Positions 1 to 9,517 of a stretch of DNA of 64,000 nt are shown here, piece after piece (position 1 is the first letter of the stretch; each line of letters begins with the position of its first letter). The stretch is from Sutcliffiella horikoshii (GTDB lineage: Bacteria > Bacillota > Bacilli > Bacillales > Bacillaceae_I). Both the position numbers and the translations under genes were made by a program. Below the pieces are notes generated by a model. It searched no databases, was not told where the DNA came from, and was given only the letters and a program-made list of their open reading frames with translations. The stretch spans positions 280,426 to 344,425 of the forward strand of contig NZ_VTEV01000002.1 of assembly GCF_008180725.1 (NCBI RefSeq), written 5' to 3'.

Positions 1-141
1 TGCACAGAAGTCTGTCCGACAGAGGCCATCATCATGACCAACAACTTTGAGCTTGCCGAATACAGCCGTGATCGACTTTTCAAAGACCTGCAATGGCTCG
101 ATGAAAACGATACGAACATCAGAAGGGAGAATAAAGCATGA
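1..141 (+). CDS. nuoI: NADH-quinone oxidoreductase subunit I, 3' end only
   Basis: Only the last 46 codons are in the window; the gene begins upstream. The first residues read C-T-E-V-C-P, which is the CxxxCP end of the second 4Fe-4S ferredoxin motif of NuoI, followed by the usual short hydrophilic tail. NuoI is the peripheral-arm subunit that carries clusters N6a and N6b and passes electrons towards quinone in complex I. The stop codon overlaps the nuoJ start by 4 nt (ATGA), so the two are translationally coupled. Identification rests on the motif plus the unbroken nuoJKLMN order that follows. Confidence 0.9.
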   Translation, partial: CTEVCPTEAIIMTNNFELAEYSRDRLFKDLQWLDENDTNIRRENKA

Positions 142-677
142 CGATAACCGGTGAATTCATCGCTTTTCTTTTCCTAGCAATCGCTGCGATCGCCGGTGGA
201 GTGCTTATGCTGAACCTCACAAAGGTCGTGCACATGGTCATTGCCCTAGTGTTCACCTTCATCAGCATCGCCGGCATCTATGTCATGCTCTCGGCTGAAT
301 TCGTAGCGGCCGTACAAATACTCATCTATTCTGGGGCCATCACCATCATCATGCTGTTCGGAATCATGCTGACTCGCCACAATGACGAGTCCGAAACATC
401 CGGGCTTGGCCGGAAAATACTCGTCGGCGCAGGAGTTCTCGGTTTTGCTGCAGTCATGTACTTCGGACTGTACAGCCTTGACCTTGGTTCCCAAGAATCA
501 GCCGACCTGCATGTGAACAACACCGAACAGATTGGTGTAGCCATCTATTCCAAATACGTCATTCCATTCGAATTGACCTCCGTGATCCTGCTCGTAGCAC
601 TTGTCGGAGCAATCATTTTGGCAAGACGAGATGACGAAGACGCGGACGTTGTAAAAGAGGAGGCGACCAAGGAATGA
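138..677 (+). CDS. nuoJ: NADH-quinone oxidoreductase subunit J
   Basis: Membrane subunit of complex I, 179 aa, with about five hydrophobic segments and a charged C-terminal tail (rich in D, E and K) as expected for NuoJ facing the cytoplasm. It belongs to the proton-translocating membrane arm, where NuoA/J/K/H sit next to the quinone site. It overlaps nuoI and nuoK by 4 nt each (ATGA), which fixes the start and supports one long nuo transcript. Nothing in the sequence is unusual for the family. Known Bacillus nuo operons generally lack nuoEFG, but that part of the operon is outside the window. Confidence 0.93.
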   Translation: MTITGEFIAFLFLAIAAIAGGVLMLNLTKVVHMVIALVFTFISIAGIYVMLSAEFVAAVQILIYSGAITIIMLFGIMLTRHNDESETSGLGRKILVGAGVLGFAAVMYFGLYSLDLGSQESADLHVNNTEQIGVAIYSKYVIPFELTSVILLVALVGAIILARRDDEDADVVKEEATKE

Positions 678-988
678 GCGGAGTTCCATTATCAGCCTAC
701 CTGGTACTAGCACTTATTTTATTCTGTATCGGACTTTACGGGGCGCTGACAAAACGCAACACCGTCATCGTCCTGATCTGTATCGAACTCATGCTGAACG
801 CCGTCAACATCAACCTTGTCGCATTCAGCAAATTCGGCATCGCACCGTCCATCACAGGGCAAGTATTCTCCCTGTTCACCATCACCGTCGCAGCAGCAGA
901 AGCCGCAGTAGGCCTGGCTATCCTCATAGCCCTCTACCGCAACCGCCGCACCGTTAACATCGACGAAATGAATACGTTGAAGAACTAA
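674..988 (+). CDS. nuoK: NADH-quinone oxidoreductase subunit K
   Basis: Small membrane-arm subunit of complex I, 104 aa with three transmembrane segments. Two membrane glutamates essential in NuoK are present at about E38 (in the ICIELMLN motif of helix 2) and E76 (helix 3), matching E36 and E72 of the E. coli protein. It overlaps nuoJ by 4 nt. After its stop there is a gap of about 165 nt before nuoL, which is unusual in this otherwise tightly packed operon. That gap contains a decayed copy of a dispersed repeat. Confidence 0.93.
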   Translation: MSGVPLSAYLVLALILFCIGLYGALTKRNTVIVLICIELMLNAVNINLVAFSKFGIAPSITGQVFSLFTITVAAAEAAVGLAILIALYRNRRTVNIDEMNTLKN

Positions 989-1020
989 GTTCGAGAGATA
1001 GTAAGATTTCAAACTAGTAT

Positions 1021-1065
1021 CCCCATGGAAAGCGAATACCCGGAACGGAAATCACCTGGGAGTTT
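1021..1065 (+). repeat. Remnant of the 130-bp dispersed element (3' part)
   Basis: The stretch holds GGAAAGCGAA, then CGGAAATCACC, in the same order and near-same spacing as the 3' third of the complete elements at 6206, 29188 and 31148. The 5' two thirds are not recognisable. It lies in the only long gap inside the nuo operon. I read it as an old insertion that has decayed. The match is by eye and short, hence the modest confidence. Confidence 0.45.
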
Positions 1066-1154
1066 ACCAGATAACAAAACGTACCTCCGCAACCAGCTTG
1101 CACAAAAACGCAGCCACCAACACAAACCTGCGTAAAAAAAGGGGACTTGATACG

Positions 1155-3023
1155 ATGATGGAGAATGCCTGGATCATCCCGCTTTTTCCGCTGATCTCCT
1201 TTATCCTGTTACTGCTTGTCGGCAAAAGAATGAAAGAATCGAGCGCATTCCTCGGAATCGCACTCATCGCTCTATCACTCATCTTTTCCCTCACAGTACT
1301 ATGGGAGCGGTTTTCAGCACCAACCTTCAAAGCCACATTCGACTGGCTCCAAATAGGAGACGTCGTACTGACGGCGGGATATGAAATCAATCAATTAAAC
1401 GCCTTGATGCTTGTCGTAGTATCACTTGTCAGCTTACTCGTACATATTTATTCCAAAGGATACATGCACGGAGACGACCGTTTCCACGTGTTTTACGCCT
1501 ACTTAGGCCTGTTTACCTTTGCCATGCTGGCACTTGTCATGTCACCGAACCTGCTTCAGCTCTACATTTTCTGGGAGCTTGTCGGAGTAGGATCATTCTT
1601 GCTCATCGGGTTCTATTTTTATAAAAATGAAGCAAAAGCTGCTGCCAAAAAAGCGTTTATCATGACGCGTATCGGGGATGTCGGGTTATTCATCGGGATC
1701 ATCCTATTATTCTGGCAGGTCGGCAGCTTCGAATATGATGTGATTTTTGAAGCAGTCAATGCAGGAACCATATCGGCTGGAATGTTGACCCTTATTGCCA
1801 TCCTTATTTTCATCGGAGCAATGGGAAAATCAGGTCAATTCCCGTTACATTCCTGGTTGCCTGACGCGATGGAAGGTCCAACACCGGTTTCCGCCCTCAT
1901 CCACGCCGCAACGATGGTTGCAGCAGGGGTGTACTTAGTGGCAAGCCTGTTTCCACTCTTCAATGCCAGCGAAACCGCGCTTATGACAGTCGCAATCGTC
2001 GGTGCATTCACCGCCATTTTCGCGGCATCCATTGGCCTTGTACAAAAAGATATTAAAAGAGTGCTAGCCTATTCCACCGTCAGTCAGCTCGGCTTCATGA
2101 TGCTTGCACTCGGTTCTGGAGGCTATGTGGCAGGGGTTTTCCACCTCACCACACACGCATTCTTCAAAGCCTTGCTGTTCCTTGCAGCAGGAAGCGTCAT
2201 CCATGCCGTCCACACACAAAACATTGACGAGATGGGTGGACTTTGGAAAAAAATGCGCACCACTGGAATCTTATTTTTAATTGGAACCCTTGCTATCACA
2301 GGTGTTCCATTGTTCTCCGGGTTCTTCAGTAAAGAGGAAATCCTCCTTGCTGCCTGGGTGAATGGAAATCCTTTTCTTTTCTTACTAGCACTGATTGCCG
2401 CATTTTTCACGGCATTCTATATGTTCCGCCTGTTCTTCCTGGTTTTCACCGGCGAAGCACGCGGGGACCAGCGCCATGTTCATGAATCTTCGTCCGTCAT
2501 GACCATTCCGATGATTGTGCTTGGCGTCCTTGCCGTCGTGGCCGGTTACATGAACACCCCTTGGTTCGGCCATTTTCTCGGAGACTGGCTGACAGAAGGG
2601 ACTACTATGTATGGCCCGTCCCATATTGAGGGACCAAAATGGATCATGGCAGCTGCCATATTAGTTTCTTTTGCCGGAATCGGTATTGCCTATCTGATTT
2701 ACTTCCGCCGCTCGATTGCGGGCGAAACATTCAGTCAAGGCGCACCGCATCTTTACAGCATTTTGCGCAACAAATACTTTGTCGATGAAATCTATAATAT
2801 GACATTCGTTTACGGAACGAAGGTAATCAGCCTGTTCCTGAAGTACATCGACGAGTTCCTTGTCCACGGAACAATGAAGGGAATTGCCGCGGCGTCCCAA
2901 CAAATCGGTAGACTGGGAGCGAAAGTGCAGAACGGCCAAACCCAGACATACGGAGCAGTCGCGTTCGTCGGACTCGCCATTCTCATCATTATTTTCGTCT
3001 TCACAGGGGGGTACATCGGATGA
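1155..3023 (+). CDS. nuoL: NADH-quinone oxidoreductase subunit L
   Basis: Antiporter-like proton-pumping subunit of complex I at the distal end of the membrane arm. From the chosen start it is 622 aa, normal for NuoL, with many transmembrane helices, the conserved glutamate in a FWELVG motif and the HSWLPDAMEGPTPVSALIHA motif of the antiporter family. I chose the ATG at 1155 (MMENAWIIP) because AAAAGGGGAC lies just upstream. A longer in-frame ORF from 1098 would add 19 hydrophilic residues without a ribosome binding site. The C-terminus carries the long amphipathic helix region typical of NuoL. It overlaps nuoM by 4 nt. Confidence 0.93.
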   Translation: MMENAWIIPLFPLISFILLLLVGKRMKESSAFLGIALIALSLIFSLTVLWERFSAPTFKATFDWLQIGDVVLTAGYEINQLNALMLVVVSLVSLLVHIYSKGYMHGDDRFHVFYAYLGLFTFAMLALVMSPNLLQLYIFWELVGVGSFLLIGFYFYKNEAKAAAKKAFIMTRIGDVGLFIGIILLFWQVGSFEYDVIFEAVNAGTISAGMLTLIAILIFIGAMGKSGQFPLHSWLPDAMEGPTPVSALIHAATMVAAGVYLVASLFPLFNASETALMTVAIVGAFTAIFAASIGLVQKDIKRVLAYSTVSQLGFMMLALGSGGYVAGVFHLTTHAFFKALLFLAAGSVIHAVHTQNIDEMGGLWKKMRTTGILFLIGTLAITGVPLFSGFFSKEEILLAAWVNGNPFLFLLALIAAFFTAFYMFRLFFLVFTGEARGDQRHVHESSSVMTIPMIVLGVLAVVAGYMNTPWFGHFLGDWLTEGTTMYGPSHIEGPKWIMAAAILVSFAGIGIAYLIYFRRSIAGETFSQGAPHLYSILRNKYFVDEIYNMTFVYGTKVISLFLKYIDEFLVHGTMKGIAAASQQIGRLGAKVQNGQTQTYGAVAFVGLAILIIIFVFTGGYIG

Positions 3024-4558
3024 ACAGCCTATTTCTGACAGCCTTAATCTTTGCCCCTCTATTAGGTATCTTGGTTCTTCTTTTTACACCAAAAACAAAT
3101 GTGGAAGCCATCAAAATGGTCGGGTTCCTAGCAACCTTGCCGTCCTTGATTCTCGCGCTCATCGCGTTCTGGCAATACAAAGCTGGAGCGGGACTTGAAC
3201 AGTTCGCGGTGAAACTGGAGTGGATCACTTTTGGTAACAAAGATCTCACCAAAGAAATTTACGGAGCTCAAGTTTACCAGCCGATCTCCTTTGAGCTTGG
3301 CATCAACGGCTTCTCGCTCGTCATGATTCTATTGACCGCAGTGCTTTCCACCCTTGCAGCGATTGCAAGCATCCATATAAAAAAAGAATGGAAAGGCTAT
3401 TTCATCCTCTTTCTTCTTTTACAAATTGGAATGCTTGGCGTTTTTGCAGCGGAAAACCTGCTATTATTCTTCTTTTTCTTTGAGCTTACCTTGATCCCAA
3501 TGTTCTTTCTCATCGGAAAATGGGGCTATTTTGAAAAAGAAAGTGCGGCATACCGTTTCCTTATCTATAACGGTCTCGGTTCTGCCATTCTATTAATTGT
3601 TTTCGTTGTCCTTTTTACCAAAACAGGAACAATGAATATTGCTGAAATCACAGCTATGTTCACAGGTAACAGCGACGCCATGTTCTTAGGTGAAGTATCT
3701 GACGACCTGCGCATGGGGCTACTGATTGCATTGCTTGTGGCATTCGGAATTAAGCTGCCAATCGTGCCGCTTCACAGCTGGATGCTGAAGGTCCACGTGC
3801 AGGCACCGCCATCGATCGTCATGCTGCATGCCGGCGTTCTTTTGAAAATAGGGGCATTTGGTCTCATCCGTTTCGGCGTTGGAATCTTCCCGGAACAATT
3901 CGACCAACTAGCTTTCATTCTAGCAATCTTGGGAGTCGTGAATCTCCTATATGGAGCGTTCCTCGCACTAATCCAAACAGATTTCAAAATGGTGCTGGCC
4001 TACTCCAGTATCTCGCATATGGGAATTGTCCTGATCGGACTTGCTGCCCTGAACGAAGCGGGTATCCAAGGCGCAATCTTCCAGGTGGTCTCCCACGGAT
4101 TCATCGCGGCACTCTTGTTCTTTTTGATTGGAGTGATGTACGAACGCACGGGAACGACCGAAATCAGCAAGCTTGGAGGTCTCGCAAAAGCAATGCCACT
4201 CACAGCCGGATTCTTCCTTGTTGGCGCCATGGCCTCACTCGGTCTGCCTGGCATGTCCGGGTTTGTCAGCGAATTCCTTGCCTTCATGGGACTTTTCAAT
4301 GACATGCCAGTGGTCGCAGCAGTCGGAACGCTTGGGATCATTTTAACTGCAGCATACCTGTTGCGAGCAGTGCTCGGCATGACATTTGGCACGAAAGCGG
4401 CAGGCTATGGTGAGAATGTAGTGGACCTGCGCGGACTTGAATACATTCCCGTCTTTGCCATGCTATTCTTCATCATCCTGATCGGAGTATACCCTAGCAT
4501 TCTCGCACAACCGCTGCAAGACACCATTAACGCCATCATTTTAGGGATAGGGGGGTGA
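3020..4558 (+). CDS. nuoM: NADH-quinone oxidoreductase subunit M
   Basis: Second antiporter-like pump subunit, 512 aa with about 14 hydrophobic segments. The essential glutamate sits in the FFFFELTLIPMF motif and the KLPIVPLHSW ... SIVMLHAGVLLKIG block is diagnostic of NuoM. It starts within the last codons of nuoL (ATGA overlap), so the start is firm. It is followed after only 7 nt by nuoN. Function: proton translocation coupled to NADH oxidation in the cytoplasmic membrane. Confidence 0.94.
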   Translation: MNSLFLTALIFAPLLGILVLLFTPKTNVEAIKMVGFLATLPSLILALIAFWQYKAGAGLEQFAVKLEWITFGNKDLTKEIYGAQVYQPISFELGINGFSLVMILLTAVLSTLAAIASIHIKKEWKGYFILFLLLQIGMLGVFAAENLLLFFFFFELTLIPMFFLIGKWGYFEKESAAYRFLIYNGLGSAILLIVFVVLFTKTGTMNIAEITAMFTGNSDAMFLGEVSDDLRMGLLIALLVAFGIKLPIVPLHSWMLKVHVQAPPSIVMLHAGVLLKIGAFGLIRFGVGIFPEQFDQLAFILAILGVVNLLYGAFLALIQTDFKMVLAYSSISHMGIVLIGLAALNEAGIQGAIFQVVSHGFIAALLFFLIGVMYERTGTTEISKLGGLAKAMPLTAGFFLVGAMASLGLPGMSGFVSEFLAFMGLFNDMPVVAAVGTLGIILTAAYLLRAVLGMTFGTKAAGYGENVVDLRGLEYIPVFAMLFFIILIGVYPSILAQPLQDTINAIILGIGG

Positions 4559-4565
4559 ACAGGAG

Positions 4566-6095
4566 ATGGATTTAGAAACCTTACTCAGCTTTGATTGGAG
4601 TGTCATGGCACCGGAATTCATCATTCTTGGTGTAGCAACCCTTCTCTCACTACTGGACTTATTTTTACCGAAAAAAATAGACCGGAGACTGCTCGGATGG
4701 CTAGGATTCGCCAGCATCCTGGCAGCCCTCGGATTCTTGGTGGGCATGTACGACAAGGGCCCGACAGAAGTCACCACCATTTTATATGAAACATACCGAC
4801 TTGACAGCTTTGCAATGGCCTTCAAAACTTTGATACTAGCCGGGGCAGCATTCGTCATGCTCATGGCCATCAGCTACGAGCCAAAAGAGGGCTTGCGCGA
4901 GTACAGAGGGGAGTTCTTCTACCTCTTGCTCCTAGGCGTCCTCGGGGCCATGATTATGTCCTCAAGCGGCGACCTCATTACATTGTTTGTCGGACTTGAA
5001 CTATTATCCTTGGCCTCCTACGTTTTGGCAGGCCTTCGCAAAAAGAACCTGCAGTCCAACGAAGCGGCCATGAAATACGTCATCAATGGCGGAATCGCCA
5101 CCGCCATTACCCTGTTCGGAATGAGCTACGTGTACGGACTGACAGGCACAACCAACCTGCAGGAAATGTGGATTTCACTATCGCAAATTAACGCACGTGA
5201 CATGCAATACTTACTGGTCATCGCCTTCATGATGATGTTCGTCGGCTTGTCCTTCAAACTCGCGACCGCCCCATTCCACATGTGGGCACCGGACGTCTAC
5301 CAAGGCGCGCCGACACCAGTAACGGCATTCCTTGCAGTCGTTTCCAAAACAGCAGGCTTCATCATCGTCCTGCGCCTGTTTGTGACACTGTTCTTCCCAA
5401 CGCGCTCAGCAGAAGGGTCGTCCATGCTGTTCTCCATGGGGGAATTCATCGCGGTACTTGCCGTAGCATCCATGATTATAGGTAACTTTGTTGCCTTGCG
5501 TCAGCGCAACGTCAAGCGGATGTTCGCTTACTCTGGAGTCGCACACGCCGGGTACTTGTTGGTCCCACTGGCAACCGTTAACTTTATCTTCATTTTTGAA
5601 GCAATGTGGTTCTACCTGGTCGCCTACCTGTTCATGAACATCGGGGCACTTGCGGTACTGCAAGTCGTCACCGCACGGGATGACTCCGAGGATCTGAGCC
5701 GGTTCGCCGGTTTGTATCAGCGCTCACCGCTACTTGCGGTATTCATGTCGGTATTCCTGCTATCGTTGGCAGGGATCCCGGGAACAGCCGGATTCATCGG
5801 AAAATTATCGATTTTCGTCGGTGCCATTTCCGAACCAACTAACGCCTACGTCCTGGCATCCGTCTTAATTCTGACCACCGTCGTTTCATACTTTTACTAT
5901 TTCGGAATCATGACACAAATGTTCTTCCGCCCGGCCGCAAGTCAGGAAAAAATCCATGTTCCTATTGGAATCTGGATTACCATCGTGATTTGCGCGGTTG
6001 CTACATTGGCACTCGGAATCTTCCCAGGCCTTGCCATAGACATGTTCGGAAGCAATTTTGATATTTTATTAGATATCTTTGAAACAGGCAACTAA
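4566..6095 (+). CDS. nuoN: NADH-quinone oxidoreductase subunit N
   Basis: Third antiporter-like pump subunit, 509 aa, last gene of the nuo operon. Recognisable features are the TLFVGLELLSLASYVL motif with the conserved glutamate and the KLATAPFHMWAPDVYQGAPT motif. The ribosome binding site (ACAGGAG) overlaps the end of nuoM. A strong hairpin terminator follows 38 nt after the stop, closing the operon. Length and motif order are normal. Confidence 0.94.
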   Translation: MDLETLLSFDWSVMAPEFIILGVATLLSLLDLFLPKKIDRRLLGWLGFASILAALGFLVGMYDKGPTEVTTILYETYRLDSFAMAFKTLILAGAAFVMLMAISYEPKEGLREYRGEFFYLLLLGVLGAMIMSSSGDLITLFVGLELLSLASYVLAGLRKKNLQSNEAAMKYVINGGIATAITLFGMSYVYGLTGTTNLQEMWISLSQINARDMQYLLVIAFMMMFVGLSFKLATAPFHMWAPDVYQGAPTPVTAFLAVVSKTAGFIIVLRLFVTLFFPTRSAEGSSMLFSMGEFIAVLAVASMIIGNFVALRQRNVKRMFAYSGVAHAGYLLVPLATVNFIFIFEAMWFYLVAYLFMNIGALAVLQVVTARDDSEDLSRFAGLYQRSPLLAVFMSVFLLSLAGIPGTAGFIGKLSIFVGAISEPTNAYVLASVLILTTVVSYFYYFGIMTQMFFRPAASQEKIHVPIGIWITIVICAVATLALGIFPGLAIDMFGSNFDILLDIFETGN

Positions 6096-6132
6096 CTGAT
6101 TGTCATCGTTAAGGGGTATATGATTTAATATG

Positions 6133-6163
6133 AAAGAAGGAGTTCCTATGCTCCTTCTTTTTT
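6133..6163 (+). terminator. Intrinsic terminator of the nuo operon
   Basis: A perfect 10-bp stem (AAAGAAGGAG / CTCCTTCTTT) with an 8-nt loop, running into a T tract, lies just after nuoN. Confidence 0.9.
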
Positions 6164-6205
6164 GTGGATTACTATAGGAAGAAACTAATGAAGCAAGGTA
6201 TTTGC

Positions 6206-6335
6206 AGCTGGTGATTGGAGCGAAAGGATGAGACTCCAGCGGGGGAGAAACGGTAGGTTGGGACCCCGCAGGCTTGCCTAGGAGGCTCAAGCACCGTCCC
6301 GCGGAAAGCGAAGCCTGGCGCGGAAATCAATAGCG
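6206..6335 (+). repeat. 130-bp dispersed element, copy 1
   Basis: Intergenic element between nuoN and ywzB. It begins AGCTGGTGATTGGAGC and ends GGAAATCAATAGCG, and is the same 130-bp length as the copies at 29188 and 31148. Inside it are paired blocks GAGACTCC / GGAGGCTC and GCGGGG / CCCCGC, so it should fold into a large hairpin. The ends are themselves an imperfect inverted repeat (clearest in the copy at 31148). No coding capacity is seen. Confidence 0.85.
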
Positions 6336-6384
6336 TCGTATATCCAGAGCTTTAATTTAAAATAAATAGGAGGCTGCATTCACA

Positions 6385-6615
6385 ATGATCGATTTCGGAG
6401 TACAAGCACTCGTCAGCATCATCTCCCACCTACTATTCATCAGCATCACCTGGTGGGCTCTCCAAGCCATCCAATACGAAAAATGGATGAAACCAAACAA
6501 AGTCGTCCAAATCAGACTGCTACTAATCCTCATCACCATCGCCATCGGATCCTCAGTCAGCAACTTTTTCCTGGACTACCTGTTCCTATCCCAAAGACTG
6601 CCGATGATATGGTGA
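6385..6615 (+). CDS. ywzB: DUF1146 family membrane protein YwzB
   Basis: Small protein of 76 aa with two transmembrane segments (about residues 4-26 and 41-66) joined by a basic stretch, matching YwzB/DUF1146. AATAGGAGG lies upstream of the ATG. Function is unknown. In Bacillus genomes ywzB sits just before ywmB and murAA, as here, and this conserved position supports the call. A 10-bp hairpin follows the stop. Confidence 0.85.
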   Translation: MIDFGVQALVSIISHLLFISITWWALQAIQYEKWMKPNKVVQIRLLLILITIAIGSSVSNFFLDYLFLSQRLPMIW

Positions 6616-6633
6616 AAATAAGCATATTTCAGC

Positions 6634-6662
6634 AAGCCAGAGGAGGAATCCCTCTGGCTTTC
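6634..6662 (+). terminator. Hairpin after ywzB
   Basis: A perfect 10-bp stem AAGCCAGAGG / CCTCTGGCTT with a 7-nt loop lies 19 nt after the ywzB stop. The T tract is short, so termination efficiency is uncertain. Confidence 0.65.
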
Positions 6663-6717
6663 GTGAAAATATGCGATAAATCAGTATTACACCCTTGAGA
6701 AGAACCCATGATATTTT

Positions 6718-6843
6718 AAATACAAGCGAAACTCCACCGAATACTGTCCAAACAACCCCAAATACAAGCGAAAAAATCTAGAATACTGTCCAAACAACAT
6801 AAAATACTGTCCAAAACACCCCAAATACATGCCAACCGACTAA
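6718..6843 (+). repeat. 21-bp tandem repeat, about six units
   Basis: Six consecutive 21-nt units can be laid out from 6718, 6739, 6760, 6781, 6802 and 6823. They alternate between AAATACAAGCGAAA-type and GAATACTGTCCAAAC-type units, so a 42-bp higher-order repeat is duplicated once (6718-6759 and 6760-6801). No ORF crosses it. Similar units recur at 19306-19330. The rest of the 6616-7028 gap holds the ywzB hairpin and one REP unit. Confidence 0.8.
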
Positions 6844-6879
6844 ATTCCCCTATAACCGACACTCACCCACACTTGCCGC

Positions 6880-6919
6880 TTCTACGTTAGTGCTAAAACT
6901 CCTGCCGGGGTCTGACCCC
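6880..6919 (-). repeat. REP-like 40-nt unit, copy 1 (degenerate tail)
   Basis: Read on the minus strand it is GGGGTCAGACCCC, then exactly 20 nt beginning GGCAGGAGTTTT, then CGTAGAA in place of TGTCGAA. The core lies at 6907-6919. Same layout as the units at 9296, 10685, 12034 and 20514. Confidence 0.75.
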
Positions 6920-7028
6920 AAAACACAAAAAAATTTAAAACAACAAAAATTTTGACGAACATTTCTATGTATCTCTTACTCCCACATTGGCGACACTGTT
7001 TAGTAACAAACAAAGGGGCGTGGGGGAT

Positions 7029-7865
7029 ATGTTTAATGAGATTGGGAACACAAATAAGGGCTTCGTTACTAATACTAAATATACAGAAAAAAAGTGGAAA
7101 CTTTATATTAATAGATTGCTAGGACTATTTTTTATTTTCGTAATATGTTTTACGGGGGTAATTCTTGGGAATGAAAGAAGCAGAGCTCAATTACCAAACG
7201 ATATCAGTACTGAGATACTTGAAATCGCAGAAGTTTTTCAGAAGGAGAAAATAAATGTTCAGGAATGGAAACTTTATGGGCGGAAGAACGTCTATAAAAT
7301 TAGGGATTTAGTCGCTTTTCAAAAAGAGGTAAATCGTTTAAAACAGAATATGGGCCATCTTAGTTGGAACGTGATAGAAGAAGAGGATCAATGGAAGGCA
7401 GTCGGGACTTATTATAATGACATACTTAAGCAAGAAGAGACTCTTCAGCTTATCACCACCCACACAAACTCATCCAAATCATCGTATTTATTATATGAGG
7501 TAACTGGATATGGTTGGGAAAAGCCTGTGGCAACAGAAATAATAAACAATTTCCATTCTAATCTTACCAATATTTCTCATGAAGACTTTGAAATATTTAG
7601 TTGTATGACCGGCGATTTCAGTGCTAAAATTGAAGATGGTTTGCAAAATACGACAAATATTTTGCTAGAAGCATTTTCAGCACAGATAGTTGAAGAGATT
7701 CAGGAAGATACCTTTGTATCAGTTTCAGCATATACTGATGCATGGAATAATGTTCTTCCGACACATCAGGGAAAGATGAACTTACAAATTGGGTTACGAA
7801 CACAAGGAATGGGCGATAAGACTACCGTGATTGTAGGCACGCCAATTATTACTGTTGAATATTAA
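7029..7865 (+). CDS. ywmB: YwmB family protein
   Basis: Protein of 278 aa from the chosen ATG, with a basic N-terminus and one strong hydrophobic segment near residues 24-42 ([16 protein letters not shown]), so it is probably anchored in or exported across the membrane. The body resembles the YwmB family, annotated as having a TATA-binding-protein-like fold, whose function is not known. I prefer 7029 because GTGGGGG precedes it. A TTG at 6987 in the same frame would add 14 residues. Position between ywzB and murAA is the standard Bacillus arrangement and supports the call. The gene is visibly more AT-rich than the nuo genes. Confidence 0.75.
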   Translation: MFNEIGNTNKGFVTNTKYTEKKWKLYINRLLGLFFIFVICFTGVILGNERSRAQLPNDISTEILEIAEVFQKEKINVQEWKLYGRKNVYKIRDLVAFQKEVNRLKQNMGHLSWNVIEEEDQWKAVGTYYNDILKQEETLQLITTHTNSSKSSYLLYEVTGYGWEKPVATEIINNFHSNLTNISHEDFEIFSCMTGDFSAKIEDGLQNTTNILLEAFSAQIVEEIQEDTFVSVSAYTDAWNNVLPTHQGKMNLQIGLRTQGMGDKTTVIVGTPIITVEY

Positions 7866-7897
7866 TATATAGAATAAAAGACGCGGAGGGGAACGTT

Positions 7898-9202
7898 TTG
7901 GAAAAAATCATCGTCCGCGGCGGACAAAGGTTAACAGGTACTGTAAAAGTAGAGGGAGCAAAAAATGCAGTACTACCTGTCATCGCCGCAACTTTATTAG
8001 CTAGCAAAGGCAAATGCGAAATCTTAGATGTACCTGAGCTCTCCGACGTTTATACGATTAACGAGGTTTTGCGATATTTGAATGCCGATGTTGATTTTGA
8101 AAATAATCGTATAATTGTCGATGCAACAAGAGAGCTTCACACAGAAGCACCGTTTGAATATGTAAGAAAAATGCGCGCATCTGTCCTAGTAATGGGATCA
8201 TTGCTTGCACGTAACGGAAAAGCACAAATTGCTCTACCTGGAGGCTGTGCAATTGGATCAAGACCAATCGATCAGCATTTAAAAGGATTCGAAGCGATGG
8301 GTGCGAAAGTGAAGGTTGGAAATGGTTATATCGATGCCGAAGTAGACGGAAGATTACAAGGCGCGAAAATATATCTCGACTTCCCAAGTGTGGGAGCAAC
8401 AGAGAACATCATGATGGCTGCAACACTTGCTGAAGGTACAACAATCATGGAAAACGTTGCAAAAGAACCGGAAATCGTGGACTTGGCGAACTTCTTAAAC
8501 TCTATGGGAGCTAAAGTTCGTGGAGCAGGTACAGGTACTATCAGAATTGAAGGGGTTTCCGAGTTACATGGATGCCAACACAACATCATCCCTGACCGCA
8601 TTGAAGCAGGTACATTCATGGTAGCAGCTGCAATCACAGGCGGAGACGTTATCGTTGAAGGCGCAGTGCCGGAACATTCCAGCTCTTTAATCGCCAAAAT
8701 GGAAGAAATGGGCGTTAAGTTTGAAGAAGTCGAAAACGGATTACGCGTTATCGGACCAGAAAAACTTAAGTCAATTGACATCAAAACGATGCCTCACCCA
8801 GGGTTCCCAACAGATATGCAATCCCAGATGATGTCTTTATTATTAGCAGCTGAAGGCACGAGCATGATTACGGAAACTGTATTTGAAAACCGCTTCATGC
8901 ACGTTGAAGAGTTCCGTCGTATGAACGGCGACATCAAGATCGAAGGACGTTCCGTTGTCATCAATGGACCTTCCAAACTACAAGGCGCAGAAGTGGCAGC
9001 AACAGACCTTCGTGCAGCAGCAGCATTAACCCTAGCAGGATTAATTGCAGACGGATACACTCGTGTAACCGAGCTAAAACACCTAGACCGTGGATACGTA
9101 AACTTCCACAACAAACTAGCAGCACTTGGCGCAGACATCGAACGCGTAAGCTCCATGGAACAAGAACAAACAATCATCCTAGAGCAAATCAAAGAAGCCT
9201 AA
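7898..9202 (+). CDS. murAA: UDP-N-acetylglucosamine 1-carboxyvinyltransferase
   Basis: Catalyses the first committed step of peptidoglycan synthesis, transfer of enolpyruvate from PEP to UDP-GlcNAc, in the cytoplasm. The 434-aa protein has normal MurA length, the KNAVLP motif near the N-terminus (K22) and the catalytic cysteine C117 in the [11 protein letters not shown] loop, the residue targeted by fosfomycin. The start is TTG with GGAGGGGAAC upstream. It sits between ywmB and spoIID as murAA does in Bacillus. The 3' end is followed by a hairpin terminator formed by a pair of REP-like sequences. Confidence 0.95.
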   Translation: MEKIIVRGGQRLTGTVKVEGAKNAVLPVIAATLLASKGKCEILDVPELSDVYTINEVLRYLNADVDFENNRIIVDATRELHTEAPFEYVRKMRASVLVMGSLLARNGKAQIALPGGCAIGSRPIDQHLKGFEAMGAKVKVGNGYIDAEVDGRLQGAKIYLDFPSVGATENIMMAATLAEGTTIMENVAKEPEIVDLANFLNSMGAKVRGAGTGTIRIEGVSELHGCQHNIIPDRIEAGTFMVAAAITGGDVIVEGAVPEHSSSLIAKMEEMGVKFEEVENGLRVIGPEKLKSIDIKTMPHPGFPTDMQSQMMSLLLAAEGTSMITETVFENRFMHVEEFRRMNGDIKIEGRSVVINGPSKLQGAEVAATDLRAAAALTLAGLIADGYTRVTELKHLDRGYVNFHNKLAALGADIERVSSMEQEQTIILEQIKEA

Positions 9203-9243
9203 ACACACCAAAACAGCCAATCATTTATTTATATTCTACATTG

Positions 9244-9278
9244 AGGGTCAGACTCCTTTAAGGGTCTGACCCTTTTTT
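9244..9278 (+). terminator. murAA terminator built from a REP-like inverted pair
   Basis: AGGGTCAGAC (9244-9253) pairs perfectly with GTCTGACCCT (9264-9273), with a 10-nt loop, followed by a run of T. The arms are versions of the GGGGTCAGACCCC core repeated across the region, so the murAA terminator seems to be made from REP material. Confidence 0.8.
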
Positions 9279-9295
9279 GAACTTTTTTTTGAGCC

Positions 9296-9335
9296 TTCGA
9301 CATGAGGGCGGAAATTCCTGCTGGGGTCTGACCCC
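9296..9335 (-). repeat. REP-like 40-nt unit, copy 2
   Basis: On the minus strand: GGGGTCAGACCCC (9323-9335), 20 nt starting AGCAGGAATTTCC, then exact TGTCGAA (9296-9302). The surrounding 9279-9517 holds no supportable gene. Confidence 0.85.
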
Positions 9336-9517
9336 AGCACAGCATTTTTTTCACTACTTATTAATATTCCATCTTTTTTTCTATCAGACCATTTTTTTGT
9401 GGGATATAGAATTGTTTTCTGATAGTTGTAGGTTATGTGTATATAATATAGAAGTTTTTAGGAGTTTTTTAGGGTTTGAGGCTGCTACACGAATCCTTGA
9501 AACCTGCCCATATTTTA

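Noticed and set aside
8326-8784. 152-codon minus-strand ORF inside murAA
   Set aside because: Antisense shadow; murAA frame is complete and has all its motifs.
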